Source: Fibrobacterota bacterium
GTDB lineage: Bacteria; Fibrobacterota; Chitinivibrionia; Chitinivibrionales; Chitinispirillaceae
Direction of reading: 5' to 3'
Length of the DNA: 44,659 nucleotides
Assembly: GCA_023459055.1 (NCBI GenBank)
Contig: JAEWVR010000024.1
Location: 1 to 44,659 of the forward strand
Under the pieces are notes generated by a model. It made no database searches, was not told where the DNA came from, and was given only the letters and a program-made list of their open reading frames with translations. Shown in pieces: positions 1-7,261 of this stretch; position 1 is the stretch's first letter; each line of letters opens with the position of its first letter. The translations under genes were made by a program, and so were the position numbers.

Positions 1-12
1 AGGCTTTACTGC

Positions 13-101
13 ACGGGGTTTTCACCCGTTGGATTCCATCCGTATATTTCAGTAACATCATCCCTGATGTTACATCCCAATACGCCAGACTTTGGCTGGC
101 G
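13..101. other. Three consecutive hairpins at the left edge
   Basis: Three inverted repeats follow each other: ACGGG/CCCGT (13-17 with 25-29), GTAACATCA/TGATGTTAC (52-60 with 65-73, loop TCCC) and CGCCAG/CTGGCG (83-88 with 96-101). No reading frame with a start and ribosome binding site covers them. The regular spacing suggests a structured RNA or the remnant of a mobile element cut by the window edge. On the minus strand it resembles the folded 5' part of a group II intron, but no GUGYG intron start was found, so the identity is open. Confidence 0.4.
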
Positions 102-126
102 CCATCAAGGTTAAGTTAACGACATT

Positions 127-160
127 GCCCCCGGCCCCTCTCCCATAGGAGAGGGGAGCA
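127..160. repeat. Partial copy of GC-rich palindromic repeat (R1)
   Basis: This is a half copy of the repeat that is complete at 1844-1967 and 28481-28598. It contains the CCCCGGCCCCTCTCC block and the CCTCTCCCATAGGAGAGG palindrome followed by GGAGCA. Only one of the two arms is present. Confidence 0.7.
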
Positions 161-351
161 AGATTAAAAGTACGTATTGTCAATAAGACGTACCACAACG
201 GGTCTTCGCAGGTACGTATATGATGCAACATTTGTCCTCACGATGTGTACAGAAATATTCCTGAACAGCATTCAATGTTGCTGTAAACCTTGAAAAAACG
301 CTTATATTATAGGGATATCAAGGGTTAATTCAGAGGGAAGGATATGTAGTG

Positions 352-1839
352 ATGAAAAATGTTGTTCAATTGGCAACGATTATTGCGTTATCGACGGTTA
401 TCTCAAGCAGTGCCGTTACAAAAAAGGCATTTGATTTTATTGTTGGTGTTAATGGCGATTTTAAAGCAGCTATGAGTGCAGCCGCGAAATCAGCATCTTC
501 ATCAAATCGTTTTGTCATTTTTTTTCCTAATGGCCAGTATAATATCGGTACACTCACTGGTAATGATAATCAAATGACTACATTTCCAACCGCTTATGTA
601 TCCTTTATCGGTCAACATAAAGACAGTGTTGTTATTTATAATAAATCAGCCTCCGAGGGTATCAGTATCACAGCAACACTCTATTTCAAGGGTGCAAATT
701 CCCTGTATATGCAGGATGTAACAGTTCAAAATAAAGGCACCTCGGGTACTTCAGCGAATCGCCACGTTGTACTATGTGAAGAGAGCAGTAATATTGTCTA
801 TAAAAATGTCAAACTGCTTGGTACACAGGACACGTATTACTCTAAAGGCACTAAAACGTATTGGGAAAATGGTGAAATTCATGGCACTACCGATTTTATT
901 TGCGGCAGAGGTGATGTCTTCTTCAATAAGTGCCTGATCTGGTCTGATAAAGTTGCTCCGATAACTGCACCGGATGGTTCAGGTGATTATGGTTATGTCT
1001 TCTCAGACTGCACCATAAACGGCTCTGTTTCCGGTTTCACACTGGGGAGAGCATGGAAAGATAAAGCCAAGTGTGTTTATTTGAATACCAGGATGATAAA
1101 AGAACCTGTAGCAACCGGTTGGGGTGATCCGATCAATGAGGTGTCAACAATGCTTCTTGCTGAGTATAACAGTTTAAATGCATCCAGCGCAAAGATAGAT
1201 CTAAGTAAGCGAAAGGGAACGTTTGTCTATTCTAAAAATGGTGCAACGATAACAGCGACATCATCAAAAACTATTCTTACAGAAGCAGATGCCTCCAGAT
1301 ACACAATGGATAACATATTTGGTTCATGGAAGCCATCAAGCCTGACTACCCAGATCGCTGCACCGGTTGCCCGTCAGGACGGATCAACACTTACGTGGGA
1401 TGATAACACAAATGCACTGTGCTGGGTAGTTTTCAAGGATGGGAAATATTTCAAATGTGTAACATCACCAGGTGTTGACATTGCCAGCGGAACAGGTTCC
1501 TATGTGGTTCGTGCAGCCAACGCAATGGGTGGACTCGGTGCAGGTTCAAATGCAGTTTCTGTAACCACCACATCAGTTAAAACGCAGAACAGTACTGTAA
1601 AACCATATTCATGGTACAATCCACATCAGATAAGTTTTCATGTTTTCGCGCTTTTATCAGAACAGCTTGACATCGCAATATATTCTGCAAATGGTAAAAT
1701 GATTCTTTCAAAACGATTTAATGTTCAATCAGAACACGGCAGCGCTGTACTTTCACTTAAAAATTTACATGCAGGCAATTATTACATCAAATCTTCTATT
1801 GACGGTGTGATGAAGACTGACTGTGTGACAATTTACTGA
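352..1839 (+). CDS. Secreted pectinesterase (pectin methylesterase, CE8) with T9SS-type C-terminus
   Basis: Predicted to hydrolyse methyl esters of homogalacturonan outside the cell. A signal peptide covers about residues 1-21. The right-handed beta-helix pectinesterase domain spans roughly 22-325. It carries the family motifs QDTYY (Asp160, general acid), DFICG (Asp181, nucleophile; DFIFG is usual) and LGRAW (Arg233). A short Fn3-like segment follows (about 335-405). The C-terminal ~75 residues have the T9SS sorting pattern: YSANGK, then a G-N-YYIK strand and a final short strand. ATG at 352 and GTG at 349 are both possible after the GGGAAGG at 335-341. The gene stands alone, followed by a palindromic repeat. 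No glycoside hydrolase or pectate lyase adjoins it. The family call is firm; secretion route is inferred. Confidence 0.9.
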   Translation: MKNVVQLATIIALSTVISSSAVTKKAFDFIVGVNGDFKAAMSAAAKSASSSNRFVIFFPNGQYNIGTLTGNDNQMTTFPTAYVSFIGQHKDSVVIYNKSASEGISITATLYFKGANSLYMQDVTVQNKGTSGTSANRHVVLCEESSNIVYKNVKLLGTQDTYYSKGTKTYWENGEIHGTTDFICGRGDVFFNKCLIWSDKVAPITAPDGSGDYGYVFSDCTINGSVSGFTLGRAWKDKAKCVYLNTRMIKEPVATGWGDPINEVSTMLLAEYNSLNASSAKIDLSKRKGTFVYSKNGATITATSSKTILTEADASRYTMDNIFGSWKPSSLTTQIAAPVARQDGSTLTWDDNTNALCWVVFKDGKYFKCVTSPGVDIASGTGSYVVRAANAMGGLGAGSNAVSVTTTSVKTQNSTVKPYSWYNPHQISFHVFALLSEQLDIAIYSANGKMILSKRFNVQSEHGSAVLSLKNLHAGNYYIKSSIDGVMKTDCVTIY

Positions 1840-1843
1840 ACCT

Positions 1844-1967
1844 GACCTCACCCCCCGGCCCCCTCTCCCGCAGGAGAGGGGGAGCAGTACTTGACAGAAT
1901 AAGTCTTTTTCATTCCTACTCTTCCTCCCCCTCTCCTATGGGAGAGGGGGGCTGGGGGGGTGAGGTC
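1844..1967. repeat. Full-length GC-rich palindromic repeat (R2)
   Basis: The element begins GACCTCACCCCCCGGCCCC and ends with the inverted form CTGGGGGGGTGAGGTC. Each half contains its own palindrome of the type CCTCTCC-N-GGAGAGG, and an AT-rich centre of about 50 bases separates them. The same design recurs at 28481-28598, with partial copies at 127-160 and 32229-32276. Transcribed in either direction it would fold into strong stems. It carries no transposase and looks like a MITE or REP-type element. It lies immediately before budA and accidentally opens a reading frame into that gene. Confidence 0.85.
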
Positions 1968-2051
1968 GCTTCTTCGCAACTATTGATTTCCCGGTATATC
2001 AGCATATATTTTAAGGTCTTTAATAACCCTGTCTTTATCAAAGGTGATCGT

Positions 2052-2825
2052 ATGAACTTTCGTTTTGTTATCTGTTGTATCATGGTATTACTTACACAGT
2101 CTTTTTCCCGGATTAATAGCGATTCTGACCAGCTTGTTCAGGTGTCTACCATTGATGCTCTGTTAGGGGGCATTTATGATGGAGAGGTAAGTATAGAGAA
2201 TCTGCTCGGGCAGGGAGATTTCGGATTGGGTACATTTAATACTCTTGACGGAGAGATGATTATTGCTGACGGTGTCTGCTATCAGGTCAAGTCTGATGGC
2301 AGCGTGAGTATCGCTCCAAAAACCCTTAAAACGCCATTCGCTGCGGTGACACATTTCGAACCTGACCAAAAATTTTCTATAGTGGGAACAGTTTCGCTTG
2401 ATCAACTGATGGCGAAAATTGACAGTTCGATTACATCTGCCAATATGATTCAGGCTGTCAGGATAACAGGAAGAATCATAAGCGCTACTGCACGCAGTGT
2501 GCCATCACAGAAACCTCCTTACAGGAAACTTGCCGAAATTGCAAAAACACAGCCTGTATTTACGGTAACAAACAAACGCGGAATGCTTGCAGGATTCCGC
2601 TGTCCGCCTTATGTAAAAGGACTTAATGTTCCCGGATACCATCTGCACCTTTTAACCGATGATAAATTAGAGGGTGGACATTTACTTTCGTTAAGTGCAG
2701 ACAGCATTACCATTGAAATCGATCAGACCGATTCATTTAAAGTACTGCTTCCTCATGACAATGTCTTTGCAAAAGCGAATTTTACAGAAGATAAAGAAGC
2801 AGAACTGAAAAAGGTTGAGAAGTAG
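2052..2825 (+). CDS. budA: Secreted alpha-acetolactate decarboxylase
   Basis: Converts 2-acetolactate to acetoin. The family signatures are clear: STIDALLGGIYDGE, GDFGLGTFNTLDGEM, TPFAAVTHF and the zinc-binding GYHLHLLTDD...GGH, giving His197, His199 and His210 as metal ligands. Length (257 residues) matches the family. The first ~19 residues (MNFRFVICCIMVLLTQSFS) form a signal peptide, as in the exported Brevibacillus enzyme. I chose ATG 2052 because AAGGTGAT lies just upstream. The in-frame extension back to 1938 is translated palindromic repeat and is not credible. No acetolactate synthase or butanediol dehydrogenase gene is nearby, so its pathway partner is elsewhere or absent. Confidence 0.92.
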   Translation: MNFRFVICCIMVLLTQSFSRINSDSDQLVQVSTIDALLGGIYDGEVSIENLLGQGDFGLGTFNTLDGEMIIADGVCYQVKSDGSVSIAPKTLKTPFAAVTHFEPDQKFSIVGTVSLDQLMAKIDSSITSANMIQAVRITGRIISATARSVPSQKPPYRKLAEIAKTQPVFTVTNKRGMLAGFRCPPYVKGLNVPGYHLHLLTDDKLEGGHLLSLSADSITIEIDQTDSFKVLLPHDNVFAKANFTEDKEAELKKVEK

Positions 2826-2848
2826 CGGTTAAATGATTACACAGATAT

Positions 2849-2868
2849 GCACGACCGCGCGGTCGTGC
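2849..2868. terminator. Perfect 20-base palindrome after budA
   Basis: GCACGACCGCGCGGTCGTGC is a perfect inverted repeat 24 bases after the budA stop. It has no U-tract on either side, so it may be a repeat unit or binding site instead of an intrinsic terminator. Confidence 0.45.
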
Positions 2869-2980
2869 TGCCTGAATCAAAAGATTTTGGCTCTATAAGG
2901 AGAATTTGTGGGTAAGAAAACCATTTAAAACAACTTTGTGTCATGGTTCTTTATTGGTTATGTTTTAAATAATTCTTTTT

Positions 2981-3191
2981 TGTCCCAGAGGGACAGTATA
3001 TTTATAGAAAATGTACAATAAATAAAAACCATTGTCCAGTAGGGACAATACACACATAGGCTATTAAATTGTTTGGCAAACACATTCATACAGATTTATC
3101 TTGCGTGATGTACAATAAACATATCGTCCCTACGGGACGCAGATAGTTCTTGTTGTCATGTATTCTATAAGTATTTGATCCCGATGGGATC
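2981..3191. repeat. Four-hairpin intergenic element, copy 1
   Basis: Four short palindromes sit in a gene-free stretch: TGTCCCAGAGGGACA (2981-2995), ATTGTCC/GGACAAT (3031-3049), CGTCCCTACGGGACG (3125-3139) and GATCCCGATGGGATC (3177-3191). Start-to-start spacing is 50, 94 and 52 bases. TGTACAATAAA precedes both the second and the third hairpin (near 3012 and 3110). The same four-hairpin geometry recurs at 37233-37437. The stems share a TCCC-N3-5-GGGA plan while outer bases co-vary, which suggests selection on base pairing. The rest of 2826-3372 shows no gene. Confidence 0.75.
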
Positions 3192-3372
3192 AGGAAAAAT
3201 CAGATATGTATTGTTTTAATACAATGTCTATTGACATATAAATCTTTTTGAAGTTAATTCTCTGTTAATGAAATAGATTGCAGAGGTTGACATGAAGGTA
3301 GCATCCGACCTGTAGGTTTCCCGGAAGAGCTACAATTTTTATTTATCCAGATCAATCAGCAGACAGGGAAAT

Positions 3373-4002
3373 ATGATACTTAATCGTTTCACATCGCTTG
3401 ACAATTTGTTTACAATTTTGAAAGATAAAAAGCTTCGTCTTTCCGACCCGTCCTATTGGGAAGATAAAAATGATATCAGGTACATGGAAGGTTACCGAAA
3501 ACTGAAAAACCTTAAGAAGGTACTTGCACTTTGTTTCACCAATGAAAGAGAAACCATTTATCACTGGTCTGTCTTTGATGTAAAAACAAATACCTGTTGC
3601 ATTGAATTTGATGGTGATCTGCTTCTTGACAAAATTAAAAACAAAGCAGGTTTCACTCACGGGAAAGTAAACTATTTAACGATATCTGAACTACAGAATA
3701 AATTAACATCTATCGATGACATACCTTTCTGTAAAAGGCATTCATATAGAAATGAAGCCGAATACAGAATTATCTATGATTCAAAACTATCAACAAAAGA
3801 TAAATCAATACCTATTGAGCTTAATCTGATTAGAAGAATAACAATCAACCAGAATTTGAGCGGGGATGTTTTTAACCTGATCAAATCAGAAATTACCAGC
3901 AGGTATAATTTACAGGTAAACCGGTCAACGATATACTATAATAATAAGTGGATTAATTATTTAAAGAAATTTCAAAAAAGCAGCACTGACAATAGCCATT
4001 AA
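3373..4002 (+). CDS. DUF2971 family protein
   Basis: A 209-residue cytoplasmic protein with the DUF2971 layout. It has an N-terminal LxRFTSLDNLFTILKDKKLRLSDPSxWED segment, then ALCFTNERETIYHW, then CIEFDGDLLL, and a C-terminal Y-R-NEAEYRIIYD segment. The family's biochemical role is unknown; members often occur as lone accessory genes or near defence genes. AGGGAA just before ATG 3373 supports the start. It is flanked on both sides by long non-coding stretches and its codon use is more AT-rich than that of the heme genes, compatible with acquisition. No partner gene is adjacent. Confidence 0.75.
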   Translation: MILNRFTSLDNLFTILKDKKLRLSDPSYWEDKNDIRYMEGYRKLKNLKKVLALCFTNERETIYHWSVFDVKTNTCCIEFDGDLLLDKIKNKAGFTHGKVNYLTISELQNKLTSIDDIPFCKRHSYRNEAEYRIIYDSKLSTKDKSIPIELNLIRRITINQNLSGDVFNLIKSEITSRYNLQVNRSTIYYNNKWINYLKKFQKSSTDNSH

Positions 4003-4506
4003 TTCTCCGCACTAACCAACACACACAGATACATAACAATAAGACAATGACTTTTGGGTTATGATCATTCCTGTTGCCTTGATTTTCCTCATGATTCAAA
4101 ACGTATCTTCTGTACCGTTTCGATTACAAATAGTGTCTCAATTGACATTACGATCACTGACAATAAAAGAATTACCGTATGTTGTCCGCAAGTAGTACAA
4201 TCATTTTACCACAACTCATTAGAACTCTGCATTTCCGGCTGTTTTTTGCACTGCACAGGGTGTCCATATCGGTAAAATTATGGTCAGAGTGCTTCCATTA
4301 AATCAGATTTATTTGTTTCAATAACAACATAAATTGTTTTATAATGTTGATATTAAAGGCATTAAATAATTTTAGATGCTTCCATATCAGGAAGCAGAAA
4401 AGAGCATAAACTACAACAGGAGTGTTTACTGTGTGTCAGTTTTACTGTATATTAACAATGAAAGTACCTGATTACATGCAGATAACACTTAAAATGGAGA
4501 AATAGT
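4003..4506. other. Gene-free interval before the serpin operon
   Basis: No convincing gene. An open frame at 4054-4275 lacks a ribosome binding site and any recognisable motif. A small hairpin, GCTTCC-ATATCA-GGAAGC, lies at 4378-4395. TATAAT at 4340-4345 could be a -10 element for the operon, but no good -35 is placed before it. GGAG at 4496-4499 is the serpin ribosome binding site. Confidence 0.5.
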
Positions 4507-5811
4507 ATGAAAAAGTTGCTGGTAACTTTTGCTATCGCAGGACTTCTTGCTGGTTGTTCAAATGATCCCGTATCTATGAATAACGGGAACAATACCGATG
4601 TAAAATTCGGAATCAGTAAATCAAATGCAGACAGGAATGTTGTCGTGTCAACAGATCCCAGAATTTCTGCTGAAGCTTCAAGCATCAGTAAGTTTGCCGT
4701 AAACATGTATAAACAGATTGTTGAAGACGACAAGAATCTGTTTTTCTCACCCTACAGTATTACAACTGCATTTGGTATGGCTGATGCTGGGGCAAGAGGA
4801 AACACCGACCTGCAGATTCGCGAAGCGTTGCAGGTAACACTTGATGGTGATGATTTTCATGGTGGACTCAACGGCCTTGATCAGAGCTTAAAAAGTTTTT
4901 CCGATGCTACTGACAATCTTGAACTGAATGTTGAAAACAGCATATGGGCACAGGATAATGTCACCTATTTTAAAGTCGGCTATCTTGACAAACTGGCGCG
5001 CAATTATGGAACCGGTGTTTATATGCTTGATTTCATAAATGCTCCTGATCCGTCACGCATTATCATTAATGACTGGGTTGCACAAAAAACCAATCAGCGG
5101 ATCAAGGATCTGATTCCTCCACTTGCAATAACTACAGAAACCCGCCTTGTACTGACTAATGCAATTTATTTTCTCGCAGACTGGGAGTATAAGTTCGATT
5201 CGACCCTTACTGCGACTGATACCTTCCATACTATAGATGGTAACAGTATACAGACACCTATGATGCGTTTTGTTGCTGATAAACCTGTAAATTTGCTCTA
5301 CAATTATTCCGGGAATGTCAGAATACTTGAGCTGCCATACAAGGGCAACAGAATTGCAATGGATCTGATTCTTCCTGATAATGGTAAGTATGAAGCATTT
5401 GAGGATTCTGTAACAACCGAAGGGCTTTTCGGGCTTGTTTCAGGTCTTGACAGTACGGAACTTGATCGGGTAAAAATTCCTAAGTTTCAGTTTACAACAC
5501 CATCACTATCAATTAAAAAAGCACTGCAGAATCTCGGAATGGAGGTCCCGTTTACAGATGCAGCTGATTTCAGCGGCATTTCAGATCTCAGTCTTAAGAT
5601 TGCAGACGTGTTTCACAAAGCATTCATTAAAGTTGATGAAAGCGGAACAGAGGCTGCAGCAGCTACAGCTATTATTTTTGTACCAACATCTGCCCAGCCT
5701 AATACAAAATTATTTGTCGCAAACCGTCCATTTATGTATCTTATTCGTGATAAACAAACAAATGCAATACTGTTTATGGGACGTATTATGAATCCAGCGA
5801 TATCTGAATGA
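4507..5811 (+). CDS. Serpin (serine protease inhibitor) lipoprotein
   Basis: A suicide inhibitor of serine proteases, anchored outside the cytoplasm. The N-terminus MKKLLVTFAIAGLLAGC has a lipobox, with Cys17 as lipidation site. The serpin fold spans about residues 60-432: NLFFSPYSITTAFGMADAGARG near the start, TNAIYFLADW in the middle, and FVANRPFMYLIRDKQT...FMGRIMNP at the end. The reactive-centre hinge, Glu378-Ser-Gly-Thr-Glu-Ala-Ala-Ala-Ala-Thr, matches inhibitory serpins (small residues at P12-P9). Counting from it puts the scissile bond at Thr394-Ser395 (P1-P1'), which would suit an elastase- or subtilisin-like target. First gene of a four-gene overlapping operon. In cellulolytic clostridia serpins protect extracellular enzyme complexes; a similar role here is inference. 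Confidence 0.93.
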   Translation: MKKLLVTFAIAGLLAGCSNDPVSMNNGNNTDVKFGISKSNADRNVVVSTDPRISAEASSISKFAVNMYKQIVEDDKNLFFSPYSITTAFGMADAGARGNTDLQIREALQVTLDGDDFHGGLNGLDQSLKSFSDATDNLELNVENSIWAQDNVTYFKVGYLDKLARNYGTGVYMLDFINAPDPSRIIINDWVAQKTNQRIKDLIPPLAITTETRLVLTNAIYFLADWEYKFDSTLTATDTFHTIDGNSIQTPMMRFVADKPVNLLYNYSGNVRILELPYKGNRIAMDLILPDNGKYEAFEDSVTTEGLFGLVSGLDSTELDRVKIPKFQFTTPSLSIKKALQNLGMEVPFTDAADFSGISDLSLKIADVFHKAFIKVDESGTEAAAATAIIFVPTSAQPNTKLFVANRPFMYLIRDKQTNAILFMGRIMNPAISE

Positions 5812-6440
5812 AAAAAAAGTTTCCGTTAAGAAGAAACTTCAATCCCGATATATTGATATCGGGATTGTTTTTATTTATTTGTCTGACAACAGTTAACGGG
5901 GCTCCTGCTATCAAATATTCCCTGTCAGAATCTGCGGGATATATTACTATGTCAGTAATGGCGTATTCTCTGGAACCATTTAAAACCAGTTCGGTTAAAA
6001 TAAAATACTCTTCAGGTGTTGCTATTGAGAATGCATCGGTTGGAACATCCGTATCATCATTGTCTGTCGGCGCATCGATTGATAAGCAAAAAAACATTCT
6101 TGACATAACTATATTCCAGACAAAAAAAATCAGTATTGATAGTGTGGTTCTGCTTTCAATAAAGTTTCCTTCTGCAGCATCTTTTGTGGCATCAGATTTG
6201 AGTGTAATCGAAGCACAATGTACGGATTACAGTGGTTCTGTATTCAATGTTCCGGTATCGCAAGGTGTTAAGGTCATAAATTTTTATTCCAGACCAAAAC
6301 ATTCTTTTGCTGCGCCAGGCGGGTATTATCTGTTAAGTGGAAGAAAAGCTACCGGTGTCTTAGCATTAAAACGTGAATTACCTTTACATAGGTATTACAT
6401 GAATCTAAGAATTGTTCAAAAAGTTGACATGCATGAATGA
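5808..6440 (+). CDS. Secreted beta-sandwich protein, possibly cohesin-like
   Basis: A 210-residue protein starting in the serpin stop codon (ATGA overlap). Residues 1-32 read as a signal peptide: basic start, hydrophobic ILISGLFLFICLTTV, cleavage near NGA. The body (about 33-155) alternates beta-strand patterns, with SSVKIKYSSG and VVLLSIKFPSA spaced as in cohesin-type domains; this resemblance is weak and unproven. The tail (YYLLSGRKATG...MNLRIVQKV) is reminiscent of a T9SS sorting domain. There is no independent ribosome binding site, so translation is probably coupled to the serpin. A terminator-like hairpin lies inside its signal-peptide codons (5841-5866). Its function is unknown. Confidence 0.65.
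   Translation: MKKKFPLRRNFNPDILISGLFLFICLTTVNGAPAIKYSLSESAGYITMSVMAYSLEPFKTSSVKIKYSSGVAIENASVGTSVSSLSVGASIDKQKNILDITIFQTKKISIDSVVLLSIKFPSAASFVASDLSVIEAQCTDYSGSVFNVPVSQGVKVINFYSRPKHSFAAPGGYYLLSGRKATGVLALKRELPLHRYYMNLRIVQKVDMHE
5841..5870 (+). terminator. Intrinsic-terminator-like hairpin inside a coding start
   Basis: AATCCCGATAT (5841-5851) pairs perfectly with ATATCGGGATT (5856-5866) across a 4-base loop and is followed by GTTTTTATTTATTT. A second small stem (AAGTTTC/GAAACTT, about 5816-5839) precedes it. On sequence alone this is a strong terminator 30 bases past the serpin stop, yet it is also codons 12-20 of the next gene. It could cap most transcripts after the serpin and so lower expression of the three distal genes. 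Confidence 0.7.
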
Positions 6441-7261
6441 ATACTATATATGCATATACTGATTACCGGGAATATATCCGCGATTTCTGTACCGAGAAGA
6501 AGAAAAAAAACGGTGCATTTTCCATGCGTTGTGCAGCCGGGAAGTGCGGGGTACCGTCCGGTACATTTACAAGGATCATTAACGGAACAAGAGGTATAGG
6601 CCCTTCGCTTTTGCCTGTATTTACAGAGTGGCTTGGATTAAAACATCTTGAAGCGGATTATTTTAAGCTACTTGTAAAGTTCCAGAATTGTTCAACTGAT
6701 GCTGATCGGGAGAAATATTATAGTGAGATTCTTGAGTATCGTTCACAGATGCGAAACAGAATACCTGAAGAAAAGTTCAATATTTTTGAAAACTGGTATA
6801 CTATCGCGATCTTTGAACTCATAAAGATTTTCCCGGAAACTACTGATCCCGGAAAGCTTGGTTCTCTTCTTGTTCCATCTGTTAATGAAACAAGAGTCGC
6901 AAACGCCCTTGAAATTCTGGAAAAAAATGGTTTTATTAAACGCACCGCGAATGGTTACAGTGCTGTTTCAGAATTTCTCTCCACCGGAGACTACTGGGAG
7001 AGTGCTGCAATACATGCATTTCAGCGGATGATGTGCAGTCTTGGAACAGAGGCACTTGTGCGTATACCAAAGGATGAACGAAATATTTCAACGTTGTCAA
7101 TCAGTGTATCAGAGGAAAGCTTTACTGAAATTGCGGAAATACTTCGCCAAACACGTGAAAAAATCAGGGCTGTTGAACAGAATGATAAAAATCCTAAAAA
7201 AGTATATCAGGTGAATTTACAATTGTTCCCTGTAAGCAGGGATCCTGATCAGGAGGCATGA
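6437..7261 (+). CDS. TIGR02147 / DUF4423 family protein
   Basis: A 274-residue cytoplasmic protein of the Fibrobacter-type TIGR02147 family. Residues 5-75 (YTDYREYIRDF...KKKNGAFSMRCAAGKCGVPSGTFTRIINGTRGI) form a helix-turn-helix-like N-terminal region. The remainder (about 110-235) is the helical DUF4423 core, with ALEILEKNGFIKR and a Y-x6-STGDYWESAAIHAFQRMM segment. The family is thought to be regulatory, but no member's ligand or DNA site is known to me. It overlaps the preceding gene by ATGA and the following lipoprotein gene by a TGATG junction. The arrangement, with a cytoplasmic regulator flanked by exported proteins, suggests control of the neighbouring surface proteins. That role is inference. 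Confidence 0.85.
   Translation: MNTIYAYTDYREYIRDFCTEKKKKNGAFSMRCAAGKCGVPSGTFTRIINGTRGIGPSLLPVFTEWLGLKHLEADYFKLLVKFQNCSTDADREKYYSEILEYRSQMRNRIPEEKFNIFENWYTIAIFELIKIFPETTDPGKLGSLLVPSVNETRVANALEILEKNGFIKRTANGYSAVSEFLSTGDYWESAAIHAFQRMMCSLGTEALVRIPKDERNISTLSISVSEESFTEIAEILRQTREKIRAVEQNDKNPKKVYQVNLQLFPVSRDPDQEA

Noticed and set aside
290..310. TTGAAA / TATTAT promoter for the pectinesterase gene
   Set aside because: Spacing between the elements is only 9 bases. A similar GAAAAA...TATATTAT string occurs at 40645-40659, but two examples are too few to define a promoter type.
1938..2051. Upstream extension of the acetolactate decarboxylase gene
   Set aside because: The extra residues (MGEGGWGG...) are translated palindromic repeat, and a good ribosome binding site plus signal peptide start at 2052.
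2981..3191. CRISPR array
   Set aside because: Palindromes are regularly spaced but their sequences differ, there are only four, and no cas genes are present.
4054..4275. 73-codon plus-strand open frame
   Set aside because: No ribosome binding site or start context, no recognisable domain, and Cys/His-rich composition typical of chance translation.
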